Origin: an uncultured Desulfobulbaceae bacterium
GTDB taxonomy: Bacteria > Desulfobacterota > Desulfobulbia > Desulfobulbales > BM004
Direction: 5' to 3'
DNA: 64,000 nucleotides
Assembly (NCBI GenBank): GCA_947259115.1
Contig: CAMYKS010000018.1
Span: 24,937-88,936, forward strand
Within the stretch, counting starts at the first letter, position 1; each line of letters begins with the position of its first letter. The translations under genes were made by a program, and so were the position numbers. Below are positions 1 to 6,800 of this stretch, piece after piece. The notes under the pieces were generated by a model. That model was not told the DNA's origin. It searched no databases and saw only the letters and a list, made by a program, of their open reading frames with translations.

Positions 1-54
1 GACAAAAAGGCCATTTATGGACAGACACTAGTTAAATTGGTTGGCACAGACGTG

Positions 55-94
55 TTAAAGGACGCCCTCACTGAATGAAGAAGGCGTCCTTTAA
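55..94. repeat. 12-bp perfect inverted repeat, possible terminator
   Basis: Arms at 55-66 (TTAAAGGACGCC) and 83-94 pair perfectly around a 16-base loop. It lies just past the stop of the minus-strand gene ending at 141, where a terminator is expected. No clear T run follows on either strand, so the terminator role is only a possibility. Confidence 0.45.
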
Positions 95-140
95 CGAGTG
101 GTAAGAGAAAGGAGGGGGAAAATCTAATACCACATACATA

Positions 141-560
141 TTACCAGCCCATCATATGACCACCACGACCTCGGCCGTAAGTGCCCATCATTCCTCGACC
201 ATGGTCGTAGGAATGGCGATTTTTGACACCGGTTGTTTCTGCCTTTGCTTCCAGTTCTGTTTCAAGGTCATACAGATCGCCGGTCAGCTTTGCCACCTTC
301 TTTTCATCAGGGTTGTCATTGCGGAGAAGAGCGTTTAACTCACTTCTCTTAACGACAATTTCCTTCCGAACGGTCTTGGTCTCAGCTCTGAATTTCTCGA
401 TGGCCTCGGTATCCTTTTCAGTATATGTACGGTCATATGTGCCATAGGATCCGCAATAATCGTTATTATTGCTGTAGTTGCCGCCATGTGCTGATGCTGT
501 CTGAATACCAGCCAGACTTATTATACTGATGATTGCTGCTGCTGTTACTAATTTTTTCAT
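141..560 (-). CDS. ZraP/Spy-like periplasmic metal-stress protein
   Basis: This is a 139-residue exported protein. It has a Sec signal peptide (about residues 1-24, ending TASA), a charged helical middle (about 48-110, rich in Glu/Lys/Arg) and a His/Met/Gly-rich tail ending GGHMMGW. This architecture matches the ZraP/CpxP/Spy group of periplasmic chaperones that bind zinc or copper and respond to envelope stress. It stands divergent to the multicopper oxidase gene and opens a metal-resistance region. A possible sigma-54 promoter lies about 90 bases upstream, which fits E. coli zraP, a known sigma-54/ZraR target. The bound metal cannot be read from the sequence. Confidence 0.75.
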   Translation of the reverse strand: MKKLVTAAAIISIISLAGIQTASAHGGNYSNNNDYCGSYGTYDRTYTEKDTEAIEKFRAETKTVRKEIVVKRSELNALLRNDNPDEKKVAKLTGDLYDLETELEAKAETTGVKNRHSYDHGRGMMGTYGRGRGGHMMGW

Positions 561-647
561 TTTTAAGTCTCCTAAATTTTAGTTTTTTAATTATTGTTTA
601 TTTTTTGTCCATTCTGGACGATGGCCATCCATTTTGAACTTAGATAT

Positions 648-663
648 TACAAGTTCTGTGCCA
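648..663 (-). promoter_or_regulatory. candidate sigma-54 promoter of the ZraP-like gene
   Basis: Read on the minus strand, TGGCAC (663-658) is followed by five bases and TTGTA (652-648). The -24 box matches the consensus and the -12 box has one mismatch (GT for GC). The predicted transcription start is near 638, about 80 bases before the start codon at 560. The same core occurs at 3899-3914. Confidence 0.45.
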
Positions 664-721
664 CTTATTTTTTTACAGCCAATTAAATTTTTAATTGTTG
701 TTATATTAGACAATTAGGCAT

Positions 722-741
722 CCTTATACATATGTACAAGG
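722..741. promoter_or_regulatory. 20-bp near-perfect palindrome, candidate operator or enhancer site
   Basis: The sequence CCTTATACATATGTACAAGG is a palindrome with one mismatched pair. It lies between the divergent ZraP-like and multicopper oxidase genes, about 94 bp upstream of the predicted sigma-54 start. That is a usual distance for an activator such as a ZraR-type enhancer-binding protein. Which protein binds is unknown. Confidence 0.4.
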
Positions 742-912
742 TTGTCGTAACCTCAAGTTTTTGTATGACTATTTCTTACCCAAACGGACAACAACATTGT
801 AGAATAGTCTTCAATAATTGGATATCCTTGAGAAATGATTTTGTCTAGCTGGAGAATTCATGTACGTTTGAATACTATTAGGATTCCAAATCAAAATGAG
901 GTACAGCGAATT

Positions 913-3303
913 ATGATAAAACGGATTACTTTTGCTTCGATTTCCCTTCTTTTTTGCGTTCTATTTGCCACTCCTGTTTTTGCAGAAATTATCGAGTATG
1001 AACTCACAATTTCCCAACAGAATGTCAATATCACTGGCGTCTCTGTACCTGCAATGACTGTTAACGGTGCAATTCCAGGTCCCACCCTATATTTCAAAGA
1101 GGGAGATACAGCAAAAATTCATGTGCACAATGAAATGGATGTTGAGACCTCCATTCATTGGCATGGCTTATTGGTCCCTCCAGGTATGGACGGGGTACCC
1201 TTTATCAGTTTTCCCCCCATCCCTTCTAATACAACTTTTACATATGAATTCCCTATCCGCCAAAGCGGTACTTACTGGTATCACTCACATACGAGTTTGC
1301 AGGAACAAAGCGGCGTTTACGGTTCAATCGTTATCGAACCCAAGCATGACAAACTTCAAGTAGACCAGGATTACGTAGTTCTTCTTTCAGACTGGACGGA
1401 TGAAGATCCATATGCAGTGAACCGGACCCTAAAACGCGGCAGTGAATGGTATGCACTACAAAAGGGCAGCGGTCAGAGCATACTCGGTGCCATGCGCCTT
1501 GGCATGTTTGGCGACTATTTCAAGCGTGAACTTCAGCGTATGCCCCCAATGGATATAGCAGACGTAGCCTATGATCGATTCTTGGCTAACGGCAAACCGG
1601 AAACAAACCTTCATGCCAAACCCGGTGAAACAGTACGTTTGCGAATTATTGACGGCTCAGCTACTACCTACTTCCATCTTGAATATGGAGGCGGCCCGAT
1701 GACCATTATTGCTGCTGATGGTATTGATGTGGATCCTATCAAAGAAAATCGTTTTCTCATCGGTGTTGCGGAAACTTATGATGTGCTTGTCCAGGTTCCT
1801 GAATCCGGGGCTTATGAATTCCGTGCCACAGCCCATGACGGATCAGGATACGCTTCGGTATGGATTGGATCAGGCAAAAAATATCCTGCCCCGGATGTAC
1901 CAAGACCAAATCTCTATCATAACATGATGAGCGATCTCAGCCTGAAACGCACCTTTGCCTTGACACCAGCAGGCACCATGGGCATGACGGACACAACTGT
2001 GGAAGCAGGTCATTTTGATAAGCCCGGCATGATGGGCATGGGTTTAATGGAAATGGGTGCCGATAGCAGCATGGGAGGTATGGATCATTCTGCTGGTCAA
2101 TCTGGAATGCAAATGGACACCCTGGATCATACACCTGCTGCAGATGATACGCCACACGGTGCTAAAATGGAAATGGGTGGATCCGTTTCCCCAAATAAAG
2201 ATATGGAACATGGTACTCAAGCCATAAAAGGTCTACCCCGGGAATCACGGTCCGGTAAAAAATACAACTCAGATTTTAGTTTTCTCGGAACTGACGTATC
2301 CGCCTCCCGGAATCTTGCGGTTGACAACATGGACCCGGCTCGACCCTGGCCCCCCTATACCAAATTGAGGTCAGTCAACCCCACTTCACTTGTTAAAGAT
2401 ACATCTGTCCGCGAGATCCGTCTCACCCTTGATGGCGACATGGAACGCTACGTATGGTTTCTCAACAACAAGCCTCTTTCTGAAACTGATTCGATTCTTA
2501 TTCATGAAGGTGAAGTAACACGCTTCATCATGATCAACCGCACCATGATGCACCATCCAATGCACCTGCATGGTCATTTCTTCCGCGTCATTAATGGCCA
2601 GGGTGACCATGCACCCCTAAAACACACAGTTGACGTAGCTCCCATGTCCACCACGGTCATTGAGTTCGATGCAAACGAGTTAGGAGATTGGTTCTTCCAC
2701 TGCCACCTTCTATATCATATGAAAAGCGGTATGGCCCGCTTGGTTCATTATGATACCTTTGAACCCAGCCCGGAAGTGGCAGCAATACGTCCTAATATAT
2801 ACAAGGATTCATGGTATTTCTGGGGTGCAGCCGATGTGTTGTCAAACATGAGTGAAGGTTTCCTGATGCTTTCCAACATTCGCAATATTTTGACCGCTGA
2901 GTGGGAAGTTGGGTGGCAGGAGGTCGATGATACCGAGTGGGAAGGAATTTTTACATACGGACGGTATGACAACCGTTTTTTTACTGCGTTTGCCGGTGTT
3001 GACCTTATGGGAGAGGAAGGTGAGTTGGACAAAACACGGGGCATAGCTGGAATTCATTATCTCCTGCCGCTCAATATAGAGTCACGGGGATGGATCGATA
3101 CTGACGGAGGAGCGAGATTCATGCTGGAAAAATCGCTGCAACTGACTCCACGATTGTCACTTACTGGTGAAGCAGAGTATGACACCCATGAAAATTGGGA
3201 GGGCGGTGTGAATTTATCATATGTTATTACTAAAAATGTTTCCTTTATTGGTAAATGGCATTCAGAATATTCCTGGGGCGGAGGAATAAACATCCTCTTT
3301 TAG
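913..3303 (+). CDS. CopA-type multicopper oxidase fused to a CopB-like C-terminal domain
   Basis: This 796-residue exported cuproxidase has all four copper motifs: HWHG (near residue 82), WYHSHTS, HPMHLHGHFF and HCHLLYHMKSGM, the last with the type-1 axial Met. A Met/His/Asp-rich stretch (about residues 360-440) resembles the copper-binding loop of PcoA/CopA. About 180 residues after the last copper motif form alternating aromatic strands ending in Phe, like the CopB outer-membrane barrel. CopA and CopB are normally separate, so this looks like a CopA-CopB fusion. The start at 913 is preferred over 835 because it gives a clean Sec signal peptide (MIKR, hydrophobic core, VFA). No twin-arginine motif is visible, unlike typical CopA. 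It probably oxidises periplasmic Cu(I). Confidence 0.88.
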   Translation: MIKRITFASISLLFCVLFATPVFAEIIEYELTISQQNVNITGVSVPAMTVNGAIPGPTLYFKEGDTAKIHVHNEMDVETSIHWHGLLVPPGMDGVPFISFPPIPSNTTFTYEFPIRQSGTYWYHSHTSLQEQSGVYGSIVIEPKHDKLQVDQDYVVLLSDWTDEDPYAVNRTLKRGSEWYALQKGSGQSILGAMRLGMFGDYFKRELQRMPPMDIADVAYDRFLANGKPETNLHAKPGETVRLRIIDGSATTYFHLEYGGGPMTIIAADGIDVDPIKENRFLIGVAETYDVLVQVPESGAYEFRATAHDGSGYASVWIGSGKKYPAPDVPRPNLYHNMMSDLSLKRTFALTPAGTMGMTDTTVEAGHFDKPGMMGMGLMEMGADSSMGGMDHSAGQSGMQMDTLDHTPAADDTPHGAKMEMGGSVSPNKDMEHGTQAIKGLPRESRSGKKYNSDFSFLGTDVSASRNLAVDNMDPARPWPPYTKLRSVNPTSLVKDTSVREIRLTLDGDMERYVWFLNNKPLSETDSILIHEGEVTRFIMINRTMMHHPMHLHGHFFRVINGQGDHAPLKHTVDVAPMSTTVIEFDANELGDWFFHCHLLYHMKSGMARLVHYDTFEPSPEVAAIRPNIYKDSWYFWGAADVLSNMSEGFLMLSNIRNILTAEWEVGWQEVDDTEWEGIFTYGRYDNRFFTAFAGVDLMGEEGELDKTRGIAGIHYLLPLNIESRGWIDTDGGARFMLEKSLQLTPRLSLTGEAEYDTHENWEGGVNLSYVITKNVSFIGKWHSEYSWGGGINILF

Positions 3304-3315
3304 ACAGATAATTCT

Positions 3316-3774
3316 CTAATGTGATTTAGGGATAGATACACGGAAGGTTGTACCAGCATCGGTGTTGTTTCTGTATACCAGTTTGCCGCCATGGGCCCCG
3401 ACAATTTTCAGGCTAATAGGCAATCCAAGATCGGTACCCTTTTTCTTACCAGTGACAAATGGCTTAAAAATATTTTCCAGTATATCTGCAGGAATGCCAG
3501 CGCCTCTGTCGGATATATCTTCACTTTTATTGATACTTTTGTGGTGAATTATTAAGAGACTTTTCTGCTTGGAATCTAAAAGCACTCTTGCCGTATGATC
3601 ATTGCGCTTTACTTCTTTTCCGATAGCGGCAGTCAAGTCACGGTGAGATAGATTTTCCAGTTTGAGAACAGTCTGCCTGTATTCAGTCTCCTCAGTCGCA
3701 AAAGCAAAGACAGCCGGCGCTGTAACAAGAAGGCTTGTAAGAACAAAAATAACGGCAGAAACTTTGCCTCCCAT
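3316..3774 (-). CDS. hybrid ORF: exported leader joined to the end of a histidine kinase
   Basis: The first 25 residues or so form a Sec signal peptide (TAPAVFAFA) and residues 26-85 are unrecognised. From about residue 88 the sequence is the end of a histidine-kinase ATPase domain: a G1 box (DRGAGIP), an F box (FKPF), a degenerate G2 box (KGTDLGLPIS) and a final GTTF strand. The phospho-acceptor His region and the N box are missing, so it cannot be a working kinase. The best reading is a deletion that joined a small exported-protein gene to the tail of a sensor kinase. It has its own candidate sigma-54 promoter and may be expressed or decaying. Confidence 0.6.
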   Translation of the reverse strand: MGGKVSAVIFVLTSLLVTAPAVFAFATEETEYRQTVLKLENLSHRDLTAAIGKEVKRNDHTARVLLDSKQKSLLIIHHKSINKSEDISDRGAGIPADILENIFKPFVTGKKKGTDLGLPISLKIVGAHGGKLVYRNNTDAGTTFRVSIPKSH

Positions 3775-3815
3775 AAAATGCTCCTCAGGACTTGCCGGTT
3801 CATGGTCTAAATGGG

Positions 3816-3847
3816 GACCGGAAAAACCCTTTCAGGCGTTTCCGGTC
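3816..3847. repeat. hairpin in the leader of the hybrid kinase ORF
   Basis: Arms GACCGGAAA (3816-3824) and TTTCCGGTC (3839-3847) pair perfectly over a 14-base loop. On the minus strand this lies in the predicted leader between the sigma-54-like site at 3899-3914 and the start codon at 3774. There is no T run, so it is more likely a leader structure than a terminator. Confidence 0.4.
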
Positions 3848-3898
3848 TCCCATAAAGAAGGAAGGGGAAGTTTGAAAAAGTGGGTGTACTTTATCTAT

Positions 3899-3914
3899 TA
3901 CAAAGAGTGTGCCA
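3899..3914 (-). promoter_or_regulatory. candidate sigma-54 promoter
   Basis: On the minus strand TGGCAC (3914-3909), five bases, then TTGTA (3903-3899) gives exactly the same core as the site before the ZraP-like gene. The predicted start near 3888 leaves a leader of about 114 bases before the hybrid kinase ORF. Confidence 0.45.
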
Positions 3915-4075
3915 AAATATTATTACTTCTACTAATGATCTAATATTATTCGTAAAATAAGACATACCGATAAATCTAACAGAAAATCAGAATACTCATT
4001 GGGATAGATATAAAAGAATAGTCCCCACCCGGATAAACAATATTCTCAAATGTAGCTATTTCATACCAGTTGATT

Positions 4076-4633
4076 TCAACGCTTCAAGGTTTGCTTGATG
4101 TCTTTAATAAGAGAATCCCGGTCAATGTGACCGGAATATTTTTTCAACAGTTTTCCTTCACGATCTACCAGAAACATGGTCGGCAAAATAGCGATCCCGC
4201 CAAATTCTTTTTTTATAGCCTCGTCAGCCAAAAGGACAGGGTAGTTTATTTTTTGTTTTTGAATAAGATTTTTTAGTCCAATTTTATTTTCGTGGTCAAT
4301 CGCCATCGCGATTAAGACAAAACCATTGTCACTAAACCTGCTTTGCAACTTTTTCAGTAATGGTATTTCCTCAAGACAGGACCGGCACCAGGATGCAAAG
4401 AAAGAAACCAGGACAACTTTATCCTTGAAAGATTCGCTTGATATGGTGGAATTCTCAGAAAGAGCAGACGGCAGATTGAACTCAGGCATCCGCCGTCCCT
4501 CTTTATGCAAATCCATAATGCCGGTTGCTGATGCTGGTTCCAGGTCACTTGAGCCCGTACAACCAGCCATTAATAACAAGCCAAAGGCTAATGTCACATA
4601 TAAGCAATATGTAAATACTTTTTTCAGGTTCAT
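4076..4633 (-). CDS. TlpA-like thioredoxin-fold lipoprotein
   Basis: This 185-residue membrane-anchored thiol-disulfide oxidoreductase starts with a lipoprotein signal ending LLMAGC (lipid-modified Cys25). The thioredoxin fold follows with active site WCRSC (Cys83/Cys86) and a cis-Pro segment AILPTMF near residue 155. TlpA/ResA proteins reduce periplasmic disulfides, for example in cytochrome c or copper-protein maturation. Its ATG shares one base with the stop codon of the Met-rich gene upstream, so the two are translationally coupled and probably act together in periplasmic metal handling. That shared role is inferred from position. Confidence 0.85.
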   Translation of the reverse strand: MNLKKVFTYCLYVTLAFGLLLMAGCTGSSDLEPASATGIMDLHKEGRRMPEFNLPSALSENSTISSESFKDKVVLVSFFASWCRSCLEEIPLLKKLQSRFSDNGFVLIAMAIDHENKIGLKNLIQKQKINYPVLLADEAIKKEFGGIAILPTMFLVDREGKLLKKYSGHIDRDSLIKDIKQTLKR

Positions 4634-5283
4634 TATTTAATTACAGATTTCTTTTTTTCATATATCTGTTTCCAGATAGTTTCCATTTCAGTGTTCAATT
4701 TTTCCAAATCTTCACGTGTAGTATCAGGGTCTCTCTGAGCTTCTGCAAAATCGAATTTCAAGGTATGCAGTTTTTTTCTCAGGTCTCTTGTATCATCAAA
4801 AAATTTCTGCTGTTCCTTAAACTGTTTTTCATATTGTTCGGGTGAATAATAACCCATCATGGGCGTTCCATAACCATATCCGCCTGTTGTGCATGGATGA
4901 TTCCCAGTTCCCATCATGGACGGTCCCATACCGTATCCTCCCATCATCATACCGGGGTTCATACCGTAGCCATAATTACCCATCATTTGTGGTCCCATGC
5001 CATAACCCATCATATTAGGCATCATGCCATATCCATAGCTTCCCATCATCTGCGTTCCCATACCATATCCATAGGATCCCATCATGCCGGGATTCATGTA
5101 TTGATTATAATATTGTCTGCCGGTTGGAGCAGTCTGTGGCATCTGTTGCTGTTCCATCATCTGCTGGCTTGTCTGGCCACCTTGGCCTCCCATCATCTGT
5201 TGTCCGCCGCCCATCATCTGTGCCATAGCCGGCGCCGTTGCCAGTAATAATGTTAAACTTGCAACTAAAATTGTCTTTTTCAT
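4633..5283 (-). CDS. periplasmic Met/Gly/Tyr-repeat protein
   Basis: A 216-residue exported protein with a Sec signal peptide (about 1-21, APAMA). Its middle (about 22-145) is almost entirely low complexity, with repeated units built from MMG, SYGYGM and GYGMGPQMMG. The C-terminal 70 residues are a charged helical domain (EKQFKEQQKFFDD onward) like the Spy/ZraP chaperones. Clustered Met pairs are typical of periplasmic Cu(I)/Ag(I) binders, so a copper sponge is plausible but unproven. It overlaps the TlpA-like gene by one base. No closer family is recognised. Confidence 0.7.
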   Translation of the reverse strand: MKKTILVASLTLLLATAPAMAQMMGGGQQMMGGQGGQTSQQMMEQQQMPQTAPTGRQYYNQYMNPGMMGSYGYGMGTQMMGSYGYGMMPNMMGYGMGPQMMGNYGYGMNPGMMMGGYGMGPSMMGTGNHPCTTGGYGYGTPMMGYYSPEQYEKQFKEQQKFFDDTRDLRKKLHTLKFDFAEAQRDPDTTREDLEKLNTEMETIWKQIYEKKKSVIK

Positions 5284-5333
5284 GTCAATATCCTCCAGTT
5301 ATTAGGGTTATTCTGTCAGGCCTTAAAAAATAT

Positions 5334-5576
5334 TTACGCTTTGTTTCTTCTTAAAACCTCCATCGCATCTTCAAATTCCTCTTTACTCATCTCTCCTCTG
5401 GCAAACCTTTTTTCGAGTACTTCCTGTGCGGATTCGCTCTTTTTTTCTGCTGCAGAGCTGCCACCCAGAACTATTTTAACTAAATATACAACTCCCAAAA
5501 TAATGAGGATCCAAAAGAGTATCATGAAAATACCGCCGCCTCCGAATCCCATACCGAAATCTCCGCCCCAATGCAT
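5334..5576 (-). CDS. SHOCT-domain small membrane protein
   Basis: An 80-residue protein with a Gly-rich start, one membrane segment (about residues 14-36) and a C-terminal SHOCT motif (about 50-78, EVLEKRFARGEMSKEEFEDA). SHOCT modules are short oligomerisation or binding segments found in many small membrane proteins. The clean RBS GAAGGAGGTGAA sits just upstream of the ATG. It lies in a run of small membrane genes next to the copper ATPase, which suggests an accessory role in metal stress. The precise job is unknown. Confidence 0.75.
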   Translation of the reverse strand: MHWGGDFGMGFGGGGIFMILFWILIILGVVYLVKIVLGGSSAAEKKSESAQEVLEKRFARGEMSKEEFEDAMEVLRRNKA

Positions 5577-5604
5577 TGTTCATTCACCTCCTTCTGTTGG
5601 TTCG

Positions 5605-5856
5605 TTATTGGCTGGTAAATTTATTGTAGATCCACCCGAAAATATAAAAGAAGACAAAAGTTATAATTGCCGCTTCGATAATTCCGGTAATGATGCCAAA
5701 TGGAGTTAATGAAAAGAACATGTGCCATTTACTCATCATTTCGACAGCCCCCATGTAAATACCCATATTCCCTAGAATGCCCAAAATCAGCATACTTAAG
5801 GCTGCAACTATTGCTCCAGAGGTCGCAAACGCTAATGAATTCAGTTTCTCAGTCAT
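5605..5856 (-). CDS. DUF5676-type small membrane protein
   Basis: An 83-residue protein with two membrane segments (about 10-30 and 52-75) ending IYNKF, which matches my recollection of the DUF5676 family. The frame stays open upstream, but the start at 5856 is chosen because GAGGTGA lies 4 bases before this ATG and overlaps the stop of the ICMT-like gene (5861). The pair is therefore translationally coupled. Such proteins are often found beside heavy-metal transporters; their function is not established. Confidence 0.72.
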   Translation of the reverse strand: MTEKLNSLAFATSGAIVAALSMLILGILGNMGIYMGAVEMMSKWHMFFSLTPFGIITGIIEAAIITFVFFYIFGWIYNKFTSQ

Positions 5857-5860
5857 AATA

Positions 5861-6538
5861 TCACCTCTCATTTGAACGTATTTGGTGAAAAGAACAGCTT
5901 TTAAAACGTGGAAGAAAAGCCGGGACACATCGTGCGTAGTCATCATAAGTCTCGCCGAACTCTTTTCGTACCAGACGCTCTTCCTGTTTGGCTAATCTGG
6001 TATAAACTATGACCAATACAGGATACATGGCCAAAGTAAGGATGGTCGGCCACATGAAGAGAAAGCCGGTTATGATAACAATAAATCCTGCATACTGGGG
6101 ATGCCGTACATATCCATACGGCCCGGTAGTGGCCAATGTACCTTTTTGCTGAGCCAGATGTAGAACCTTCCATGCCTTGTATATGATGACAAAGCCTGCC
6201 AGGATGAGAAGGTTGCTGATCAGATGCAGAGGACTGGTATGAGGATTTCCTTCCAGCCCAAAGATGGTATACCAGAGATGTCCGCTGTCATGGCCGAAAA
6301 TATTCGTTTGCGGGAATCTGCTCTGCAGCCATCCGGATAACAGATAGATTGTCAATGGAAAACCGTACATCTCAGCAAACAGTGCAACGACAAAGGCTGA
6401 AAATGCTCCCAGGCTACGCCAATCAAGCTTGGTTTTTGGTTTTATAAAGCTGAAGGCAAAAAATATGAATATAGCCGAGTTGATGAAAACCAAACTCCAT
6501 AATCCGTATGCAGGAATTGTATCTGTCACAATAATCAC
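5861..6538 (-). CDS. isoprenylcysteine carboxyl methyltransferase-like membrane protein
   Basis: A 225-residue multi-pass membrane protein with the ICMT/PEMT-type signature GPYGYVRHPQYAGF (about 138-151) and a downstream KQEERLV segment that completes the SAM-binding region. The bacterial members are membrane methyltransferases of unknown substrate that commonly sit in czc or copper resistance clusters. A good RBS (AAGGAAGGTGA) precedes the start. True prenyl-cysteine methylation is unlikely in bacteria, so the substrate is left open. Confidence 0.8.
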   Translation of the reverse strand: MIIVTDTIPAYGLWSLVFINSAIFIFFAFSFIKPKTKLDWRSLGAFSAFVVALFAEMYGFPLTIYLLSGWLQSRFPQTNIFGHDSGHLWYTIFGLEGNPHTSPLHLISNLLILAGFVIIYKAWKVLHLAQQKGTLATTGPYGYVRHPQYAGFIVIITGFLFMWPTILTLAMYPVLVIVYTRLAKQEERLVRKEFGETYDDYARCVPAFLPRFKSCSFHQIRSNER

Positions 6539-6553
6539 CTTCCTTAATTTGCA

Positions 6554-6790
6554 CTATTCAATCTTATGTTTGTGATTAGAATCACTGTTGCCATGGGAGC
6601 CATGCCCCCTATGCATGAAAATGTGCATGAGCGGACAGAGCAGAAAAATCAAAAATGGCAAATACCCCATGAGATGGGCCCTATGTTCAGTCCAGAGAAA
6701 AAACCCTGCCACTGATAGAAAAACAATCAATGTTGCCTGGGGCCATGTCAACGCTTGGATAAATCCTTTTTTATCTGTTTTTTCATTCAT
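6554..6790 (-). CDS. DUF2933-like small membrane protein
   Basis: A 78-residue protein with two hydrophobic segments around the motif TEHRAHLMGYLP and LLCPLMHIFMH, followed by a His/Gly-rich tail (HRGHGSHGN). This matches the DUF2933 family, found next to copper and heavy-metal ATPases. The His-rich end may bind metal. It sits 10 bases past the P-type ATPase stop and upstream of the ICMT-like gene, so the ATPase operon probably continues through it. Confidence 0.75.
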   Translation of the reverse strand: MNEKTDKKGFIQALTWPQATLIVFLSVAGFFLWTEHRAHLMGYLPFLIFLLCPLMHIFMHRGHGSHGNSDSNHKHKIE

Positions 6791-6800
6791 GACGTTAACC

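Noticed and set aside
39..55. sigma-54 site reading TTGGCACAGACG on the plus strand
   Set aside because: The -12 box does not match (TGTTA) and no gene follows on that strand at a sensible distance.
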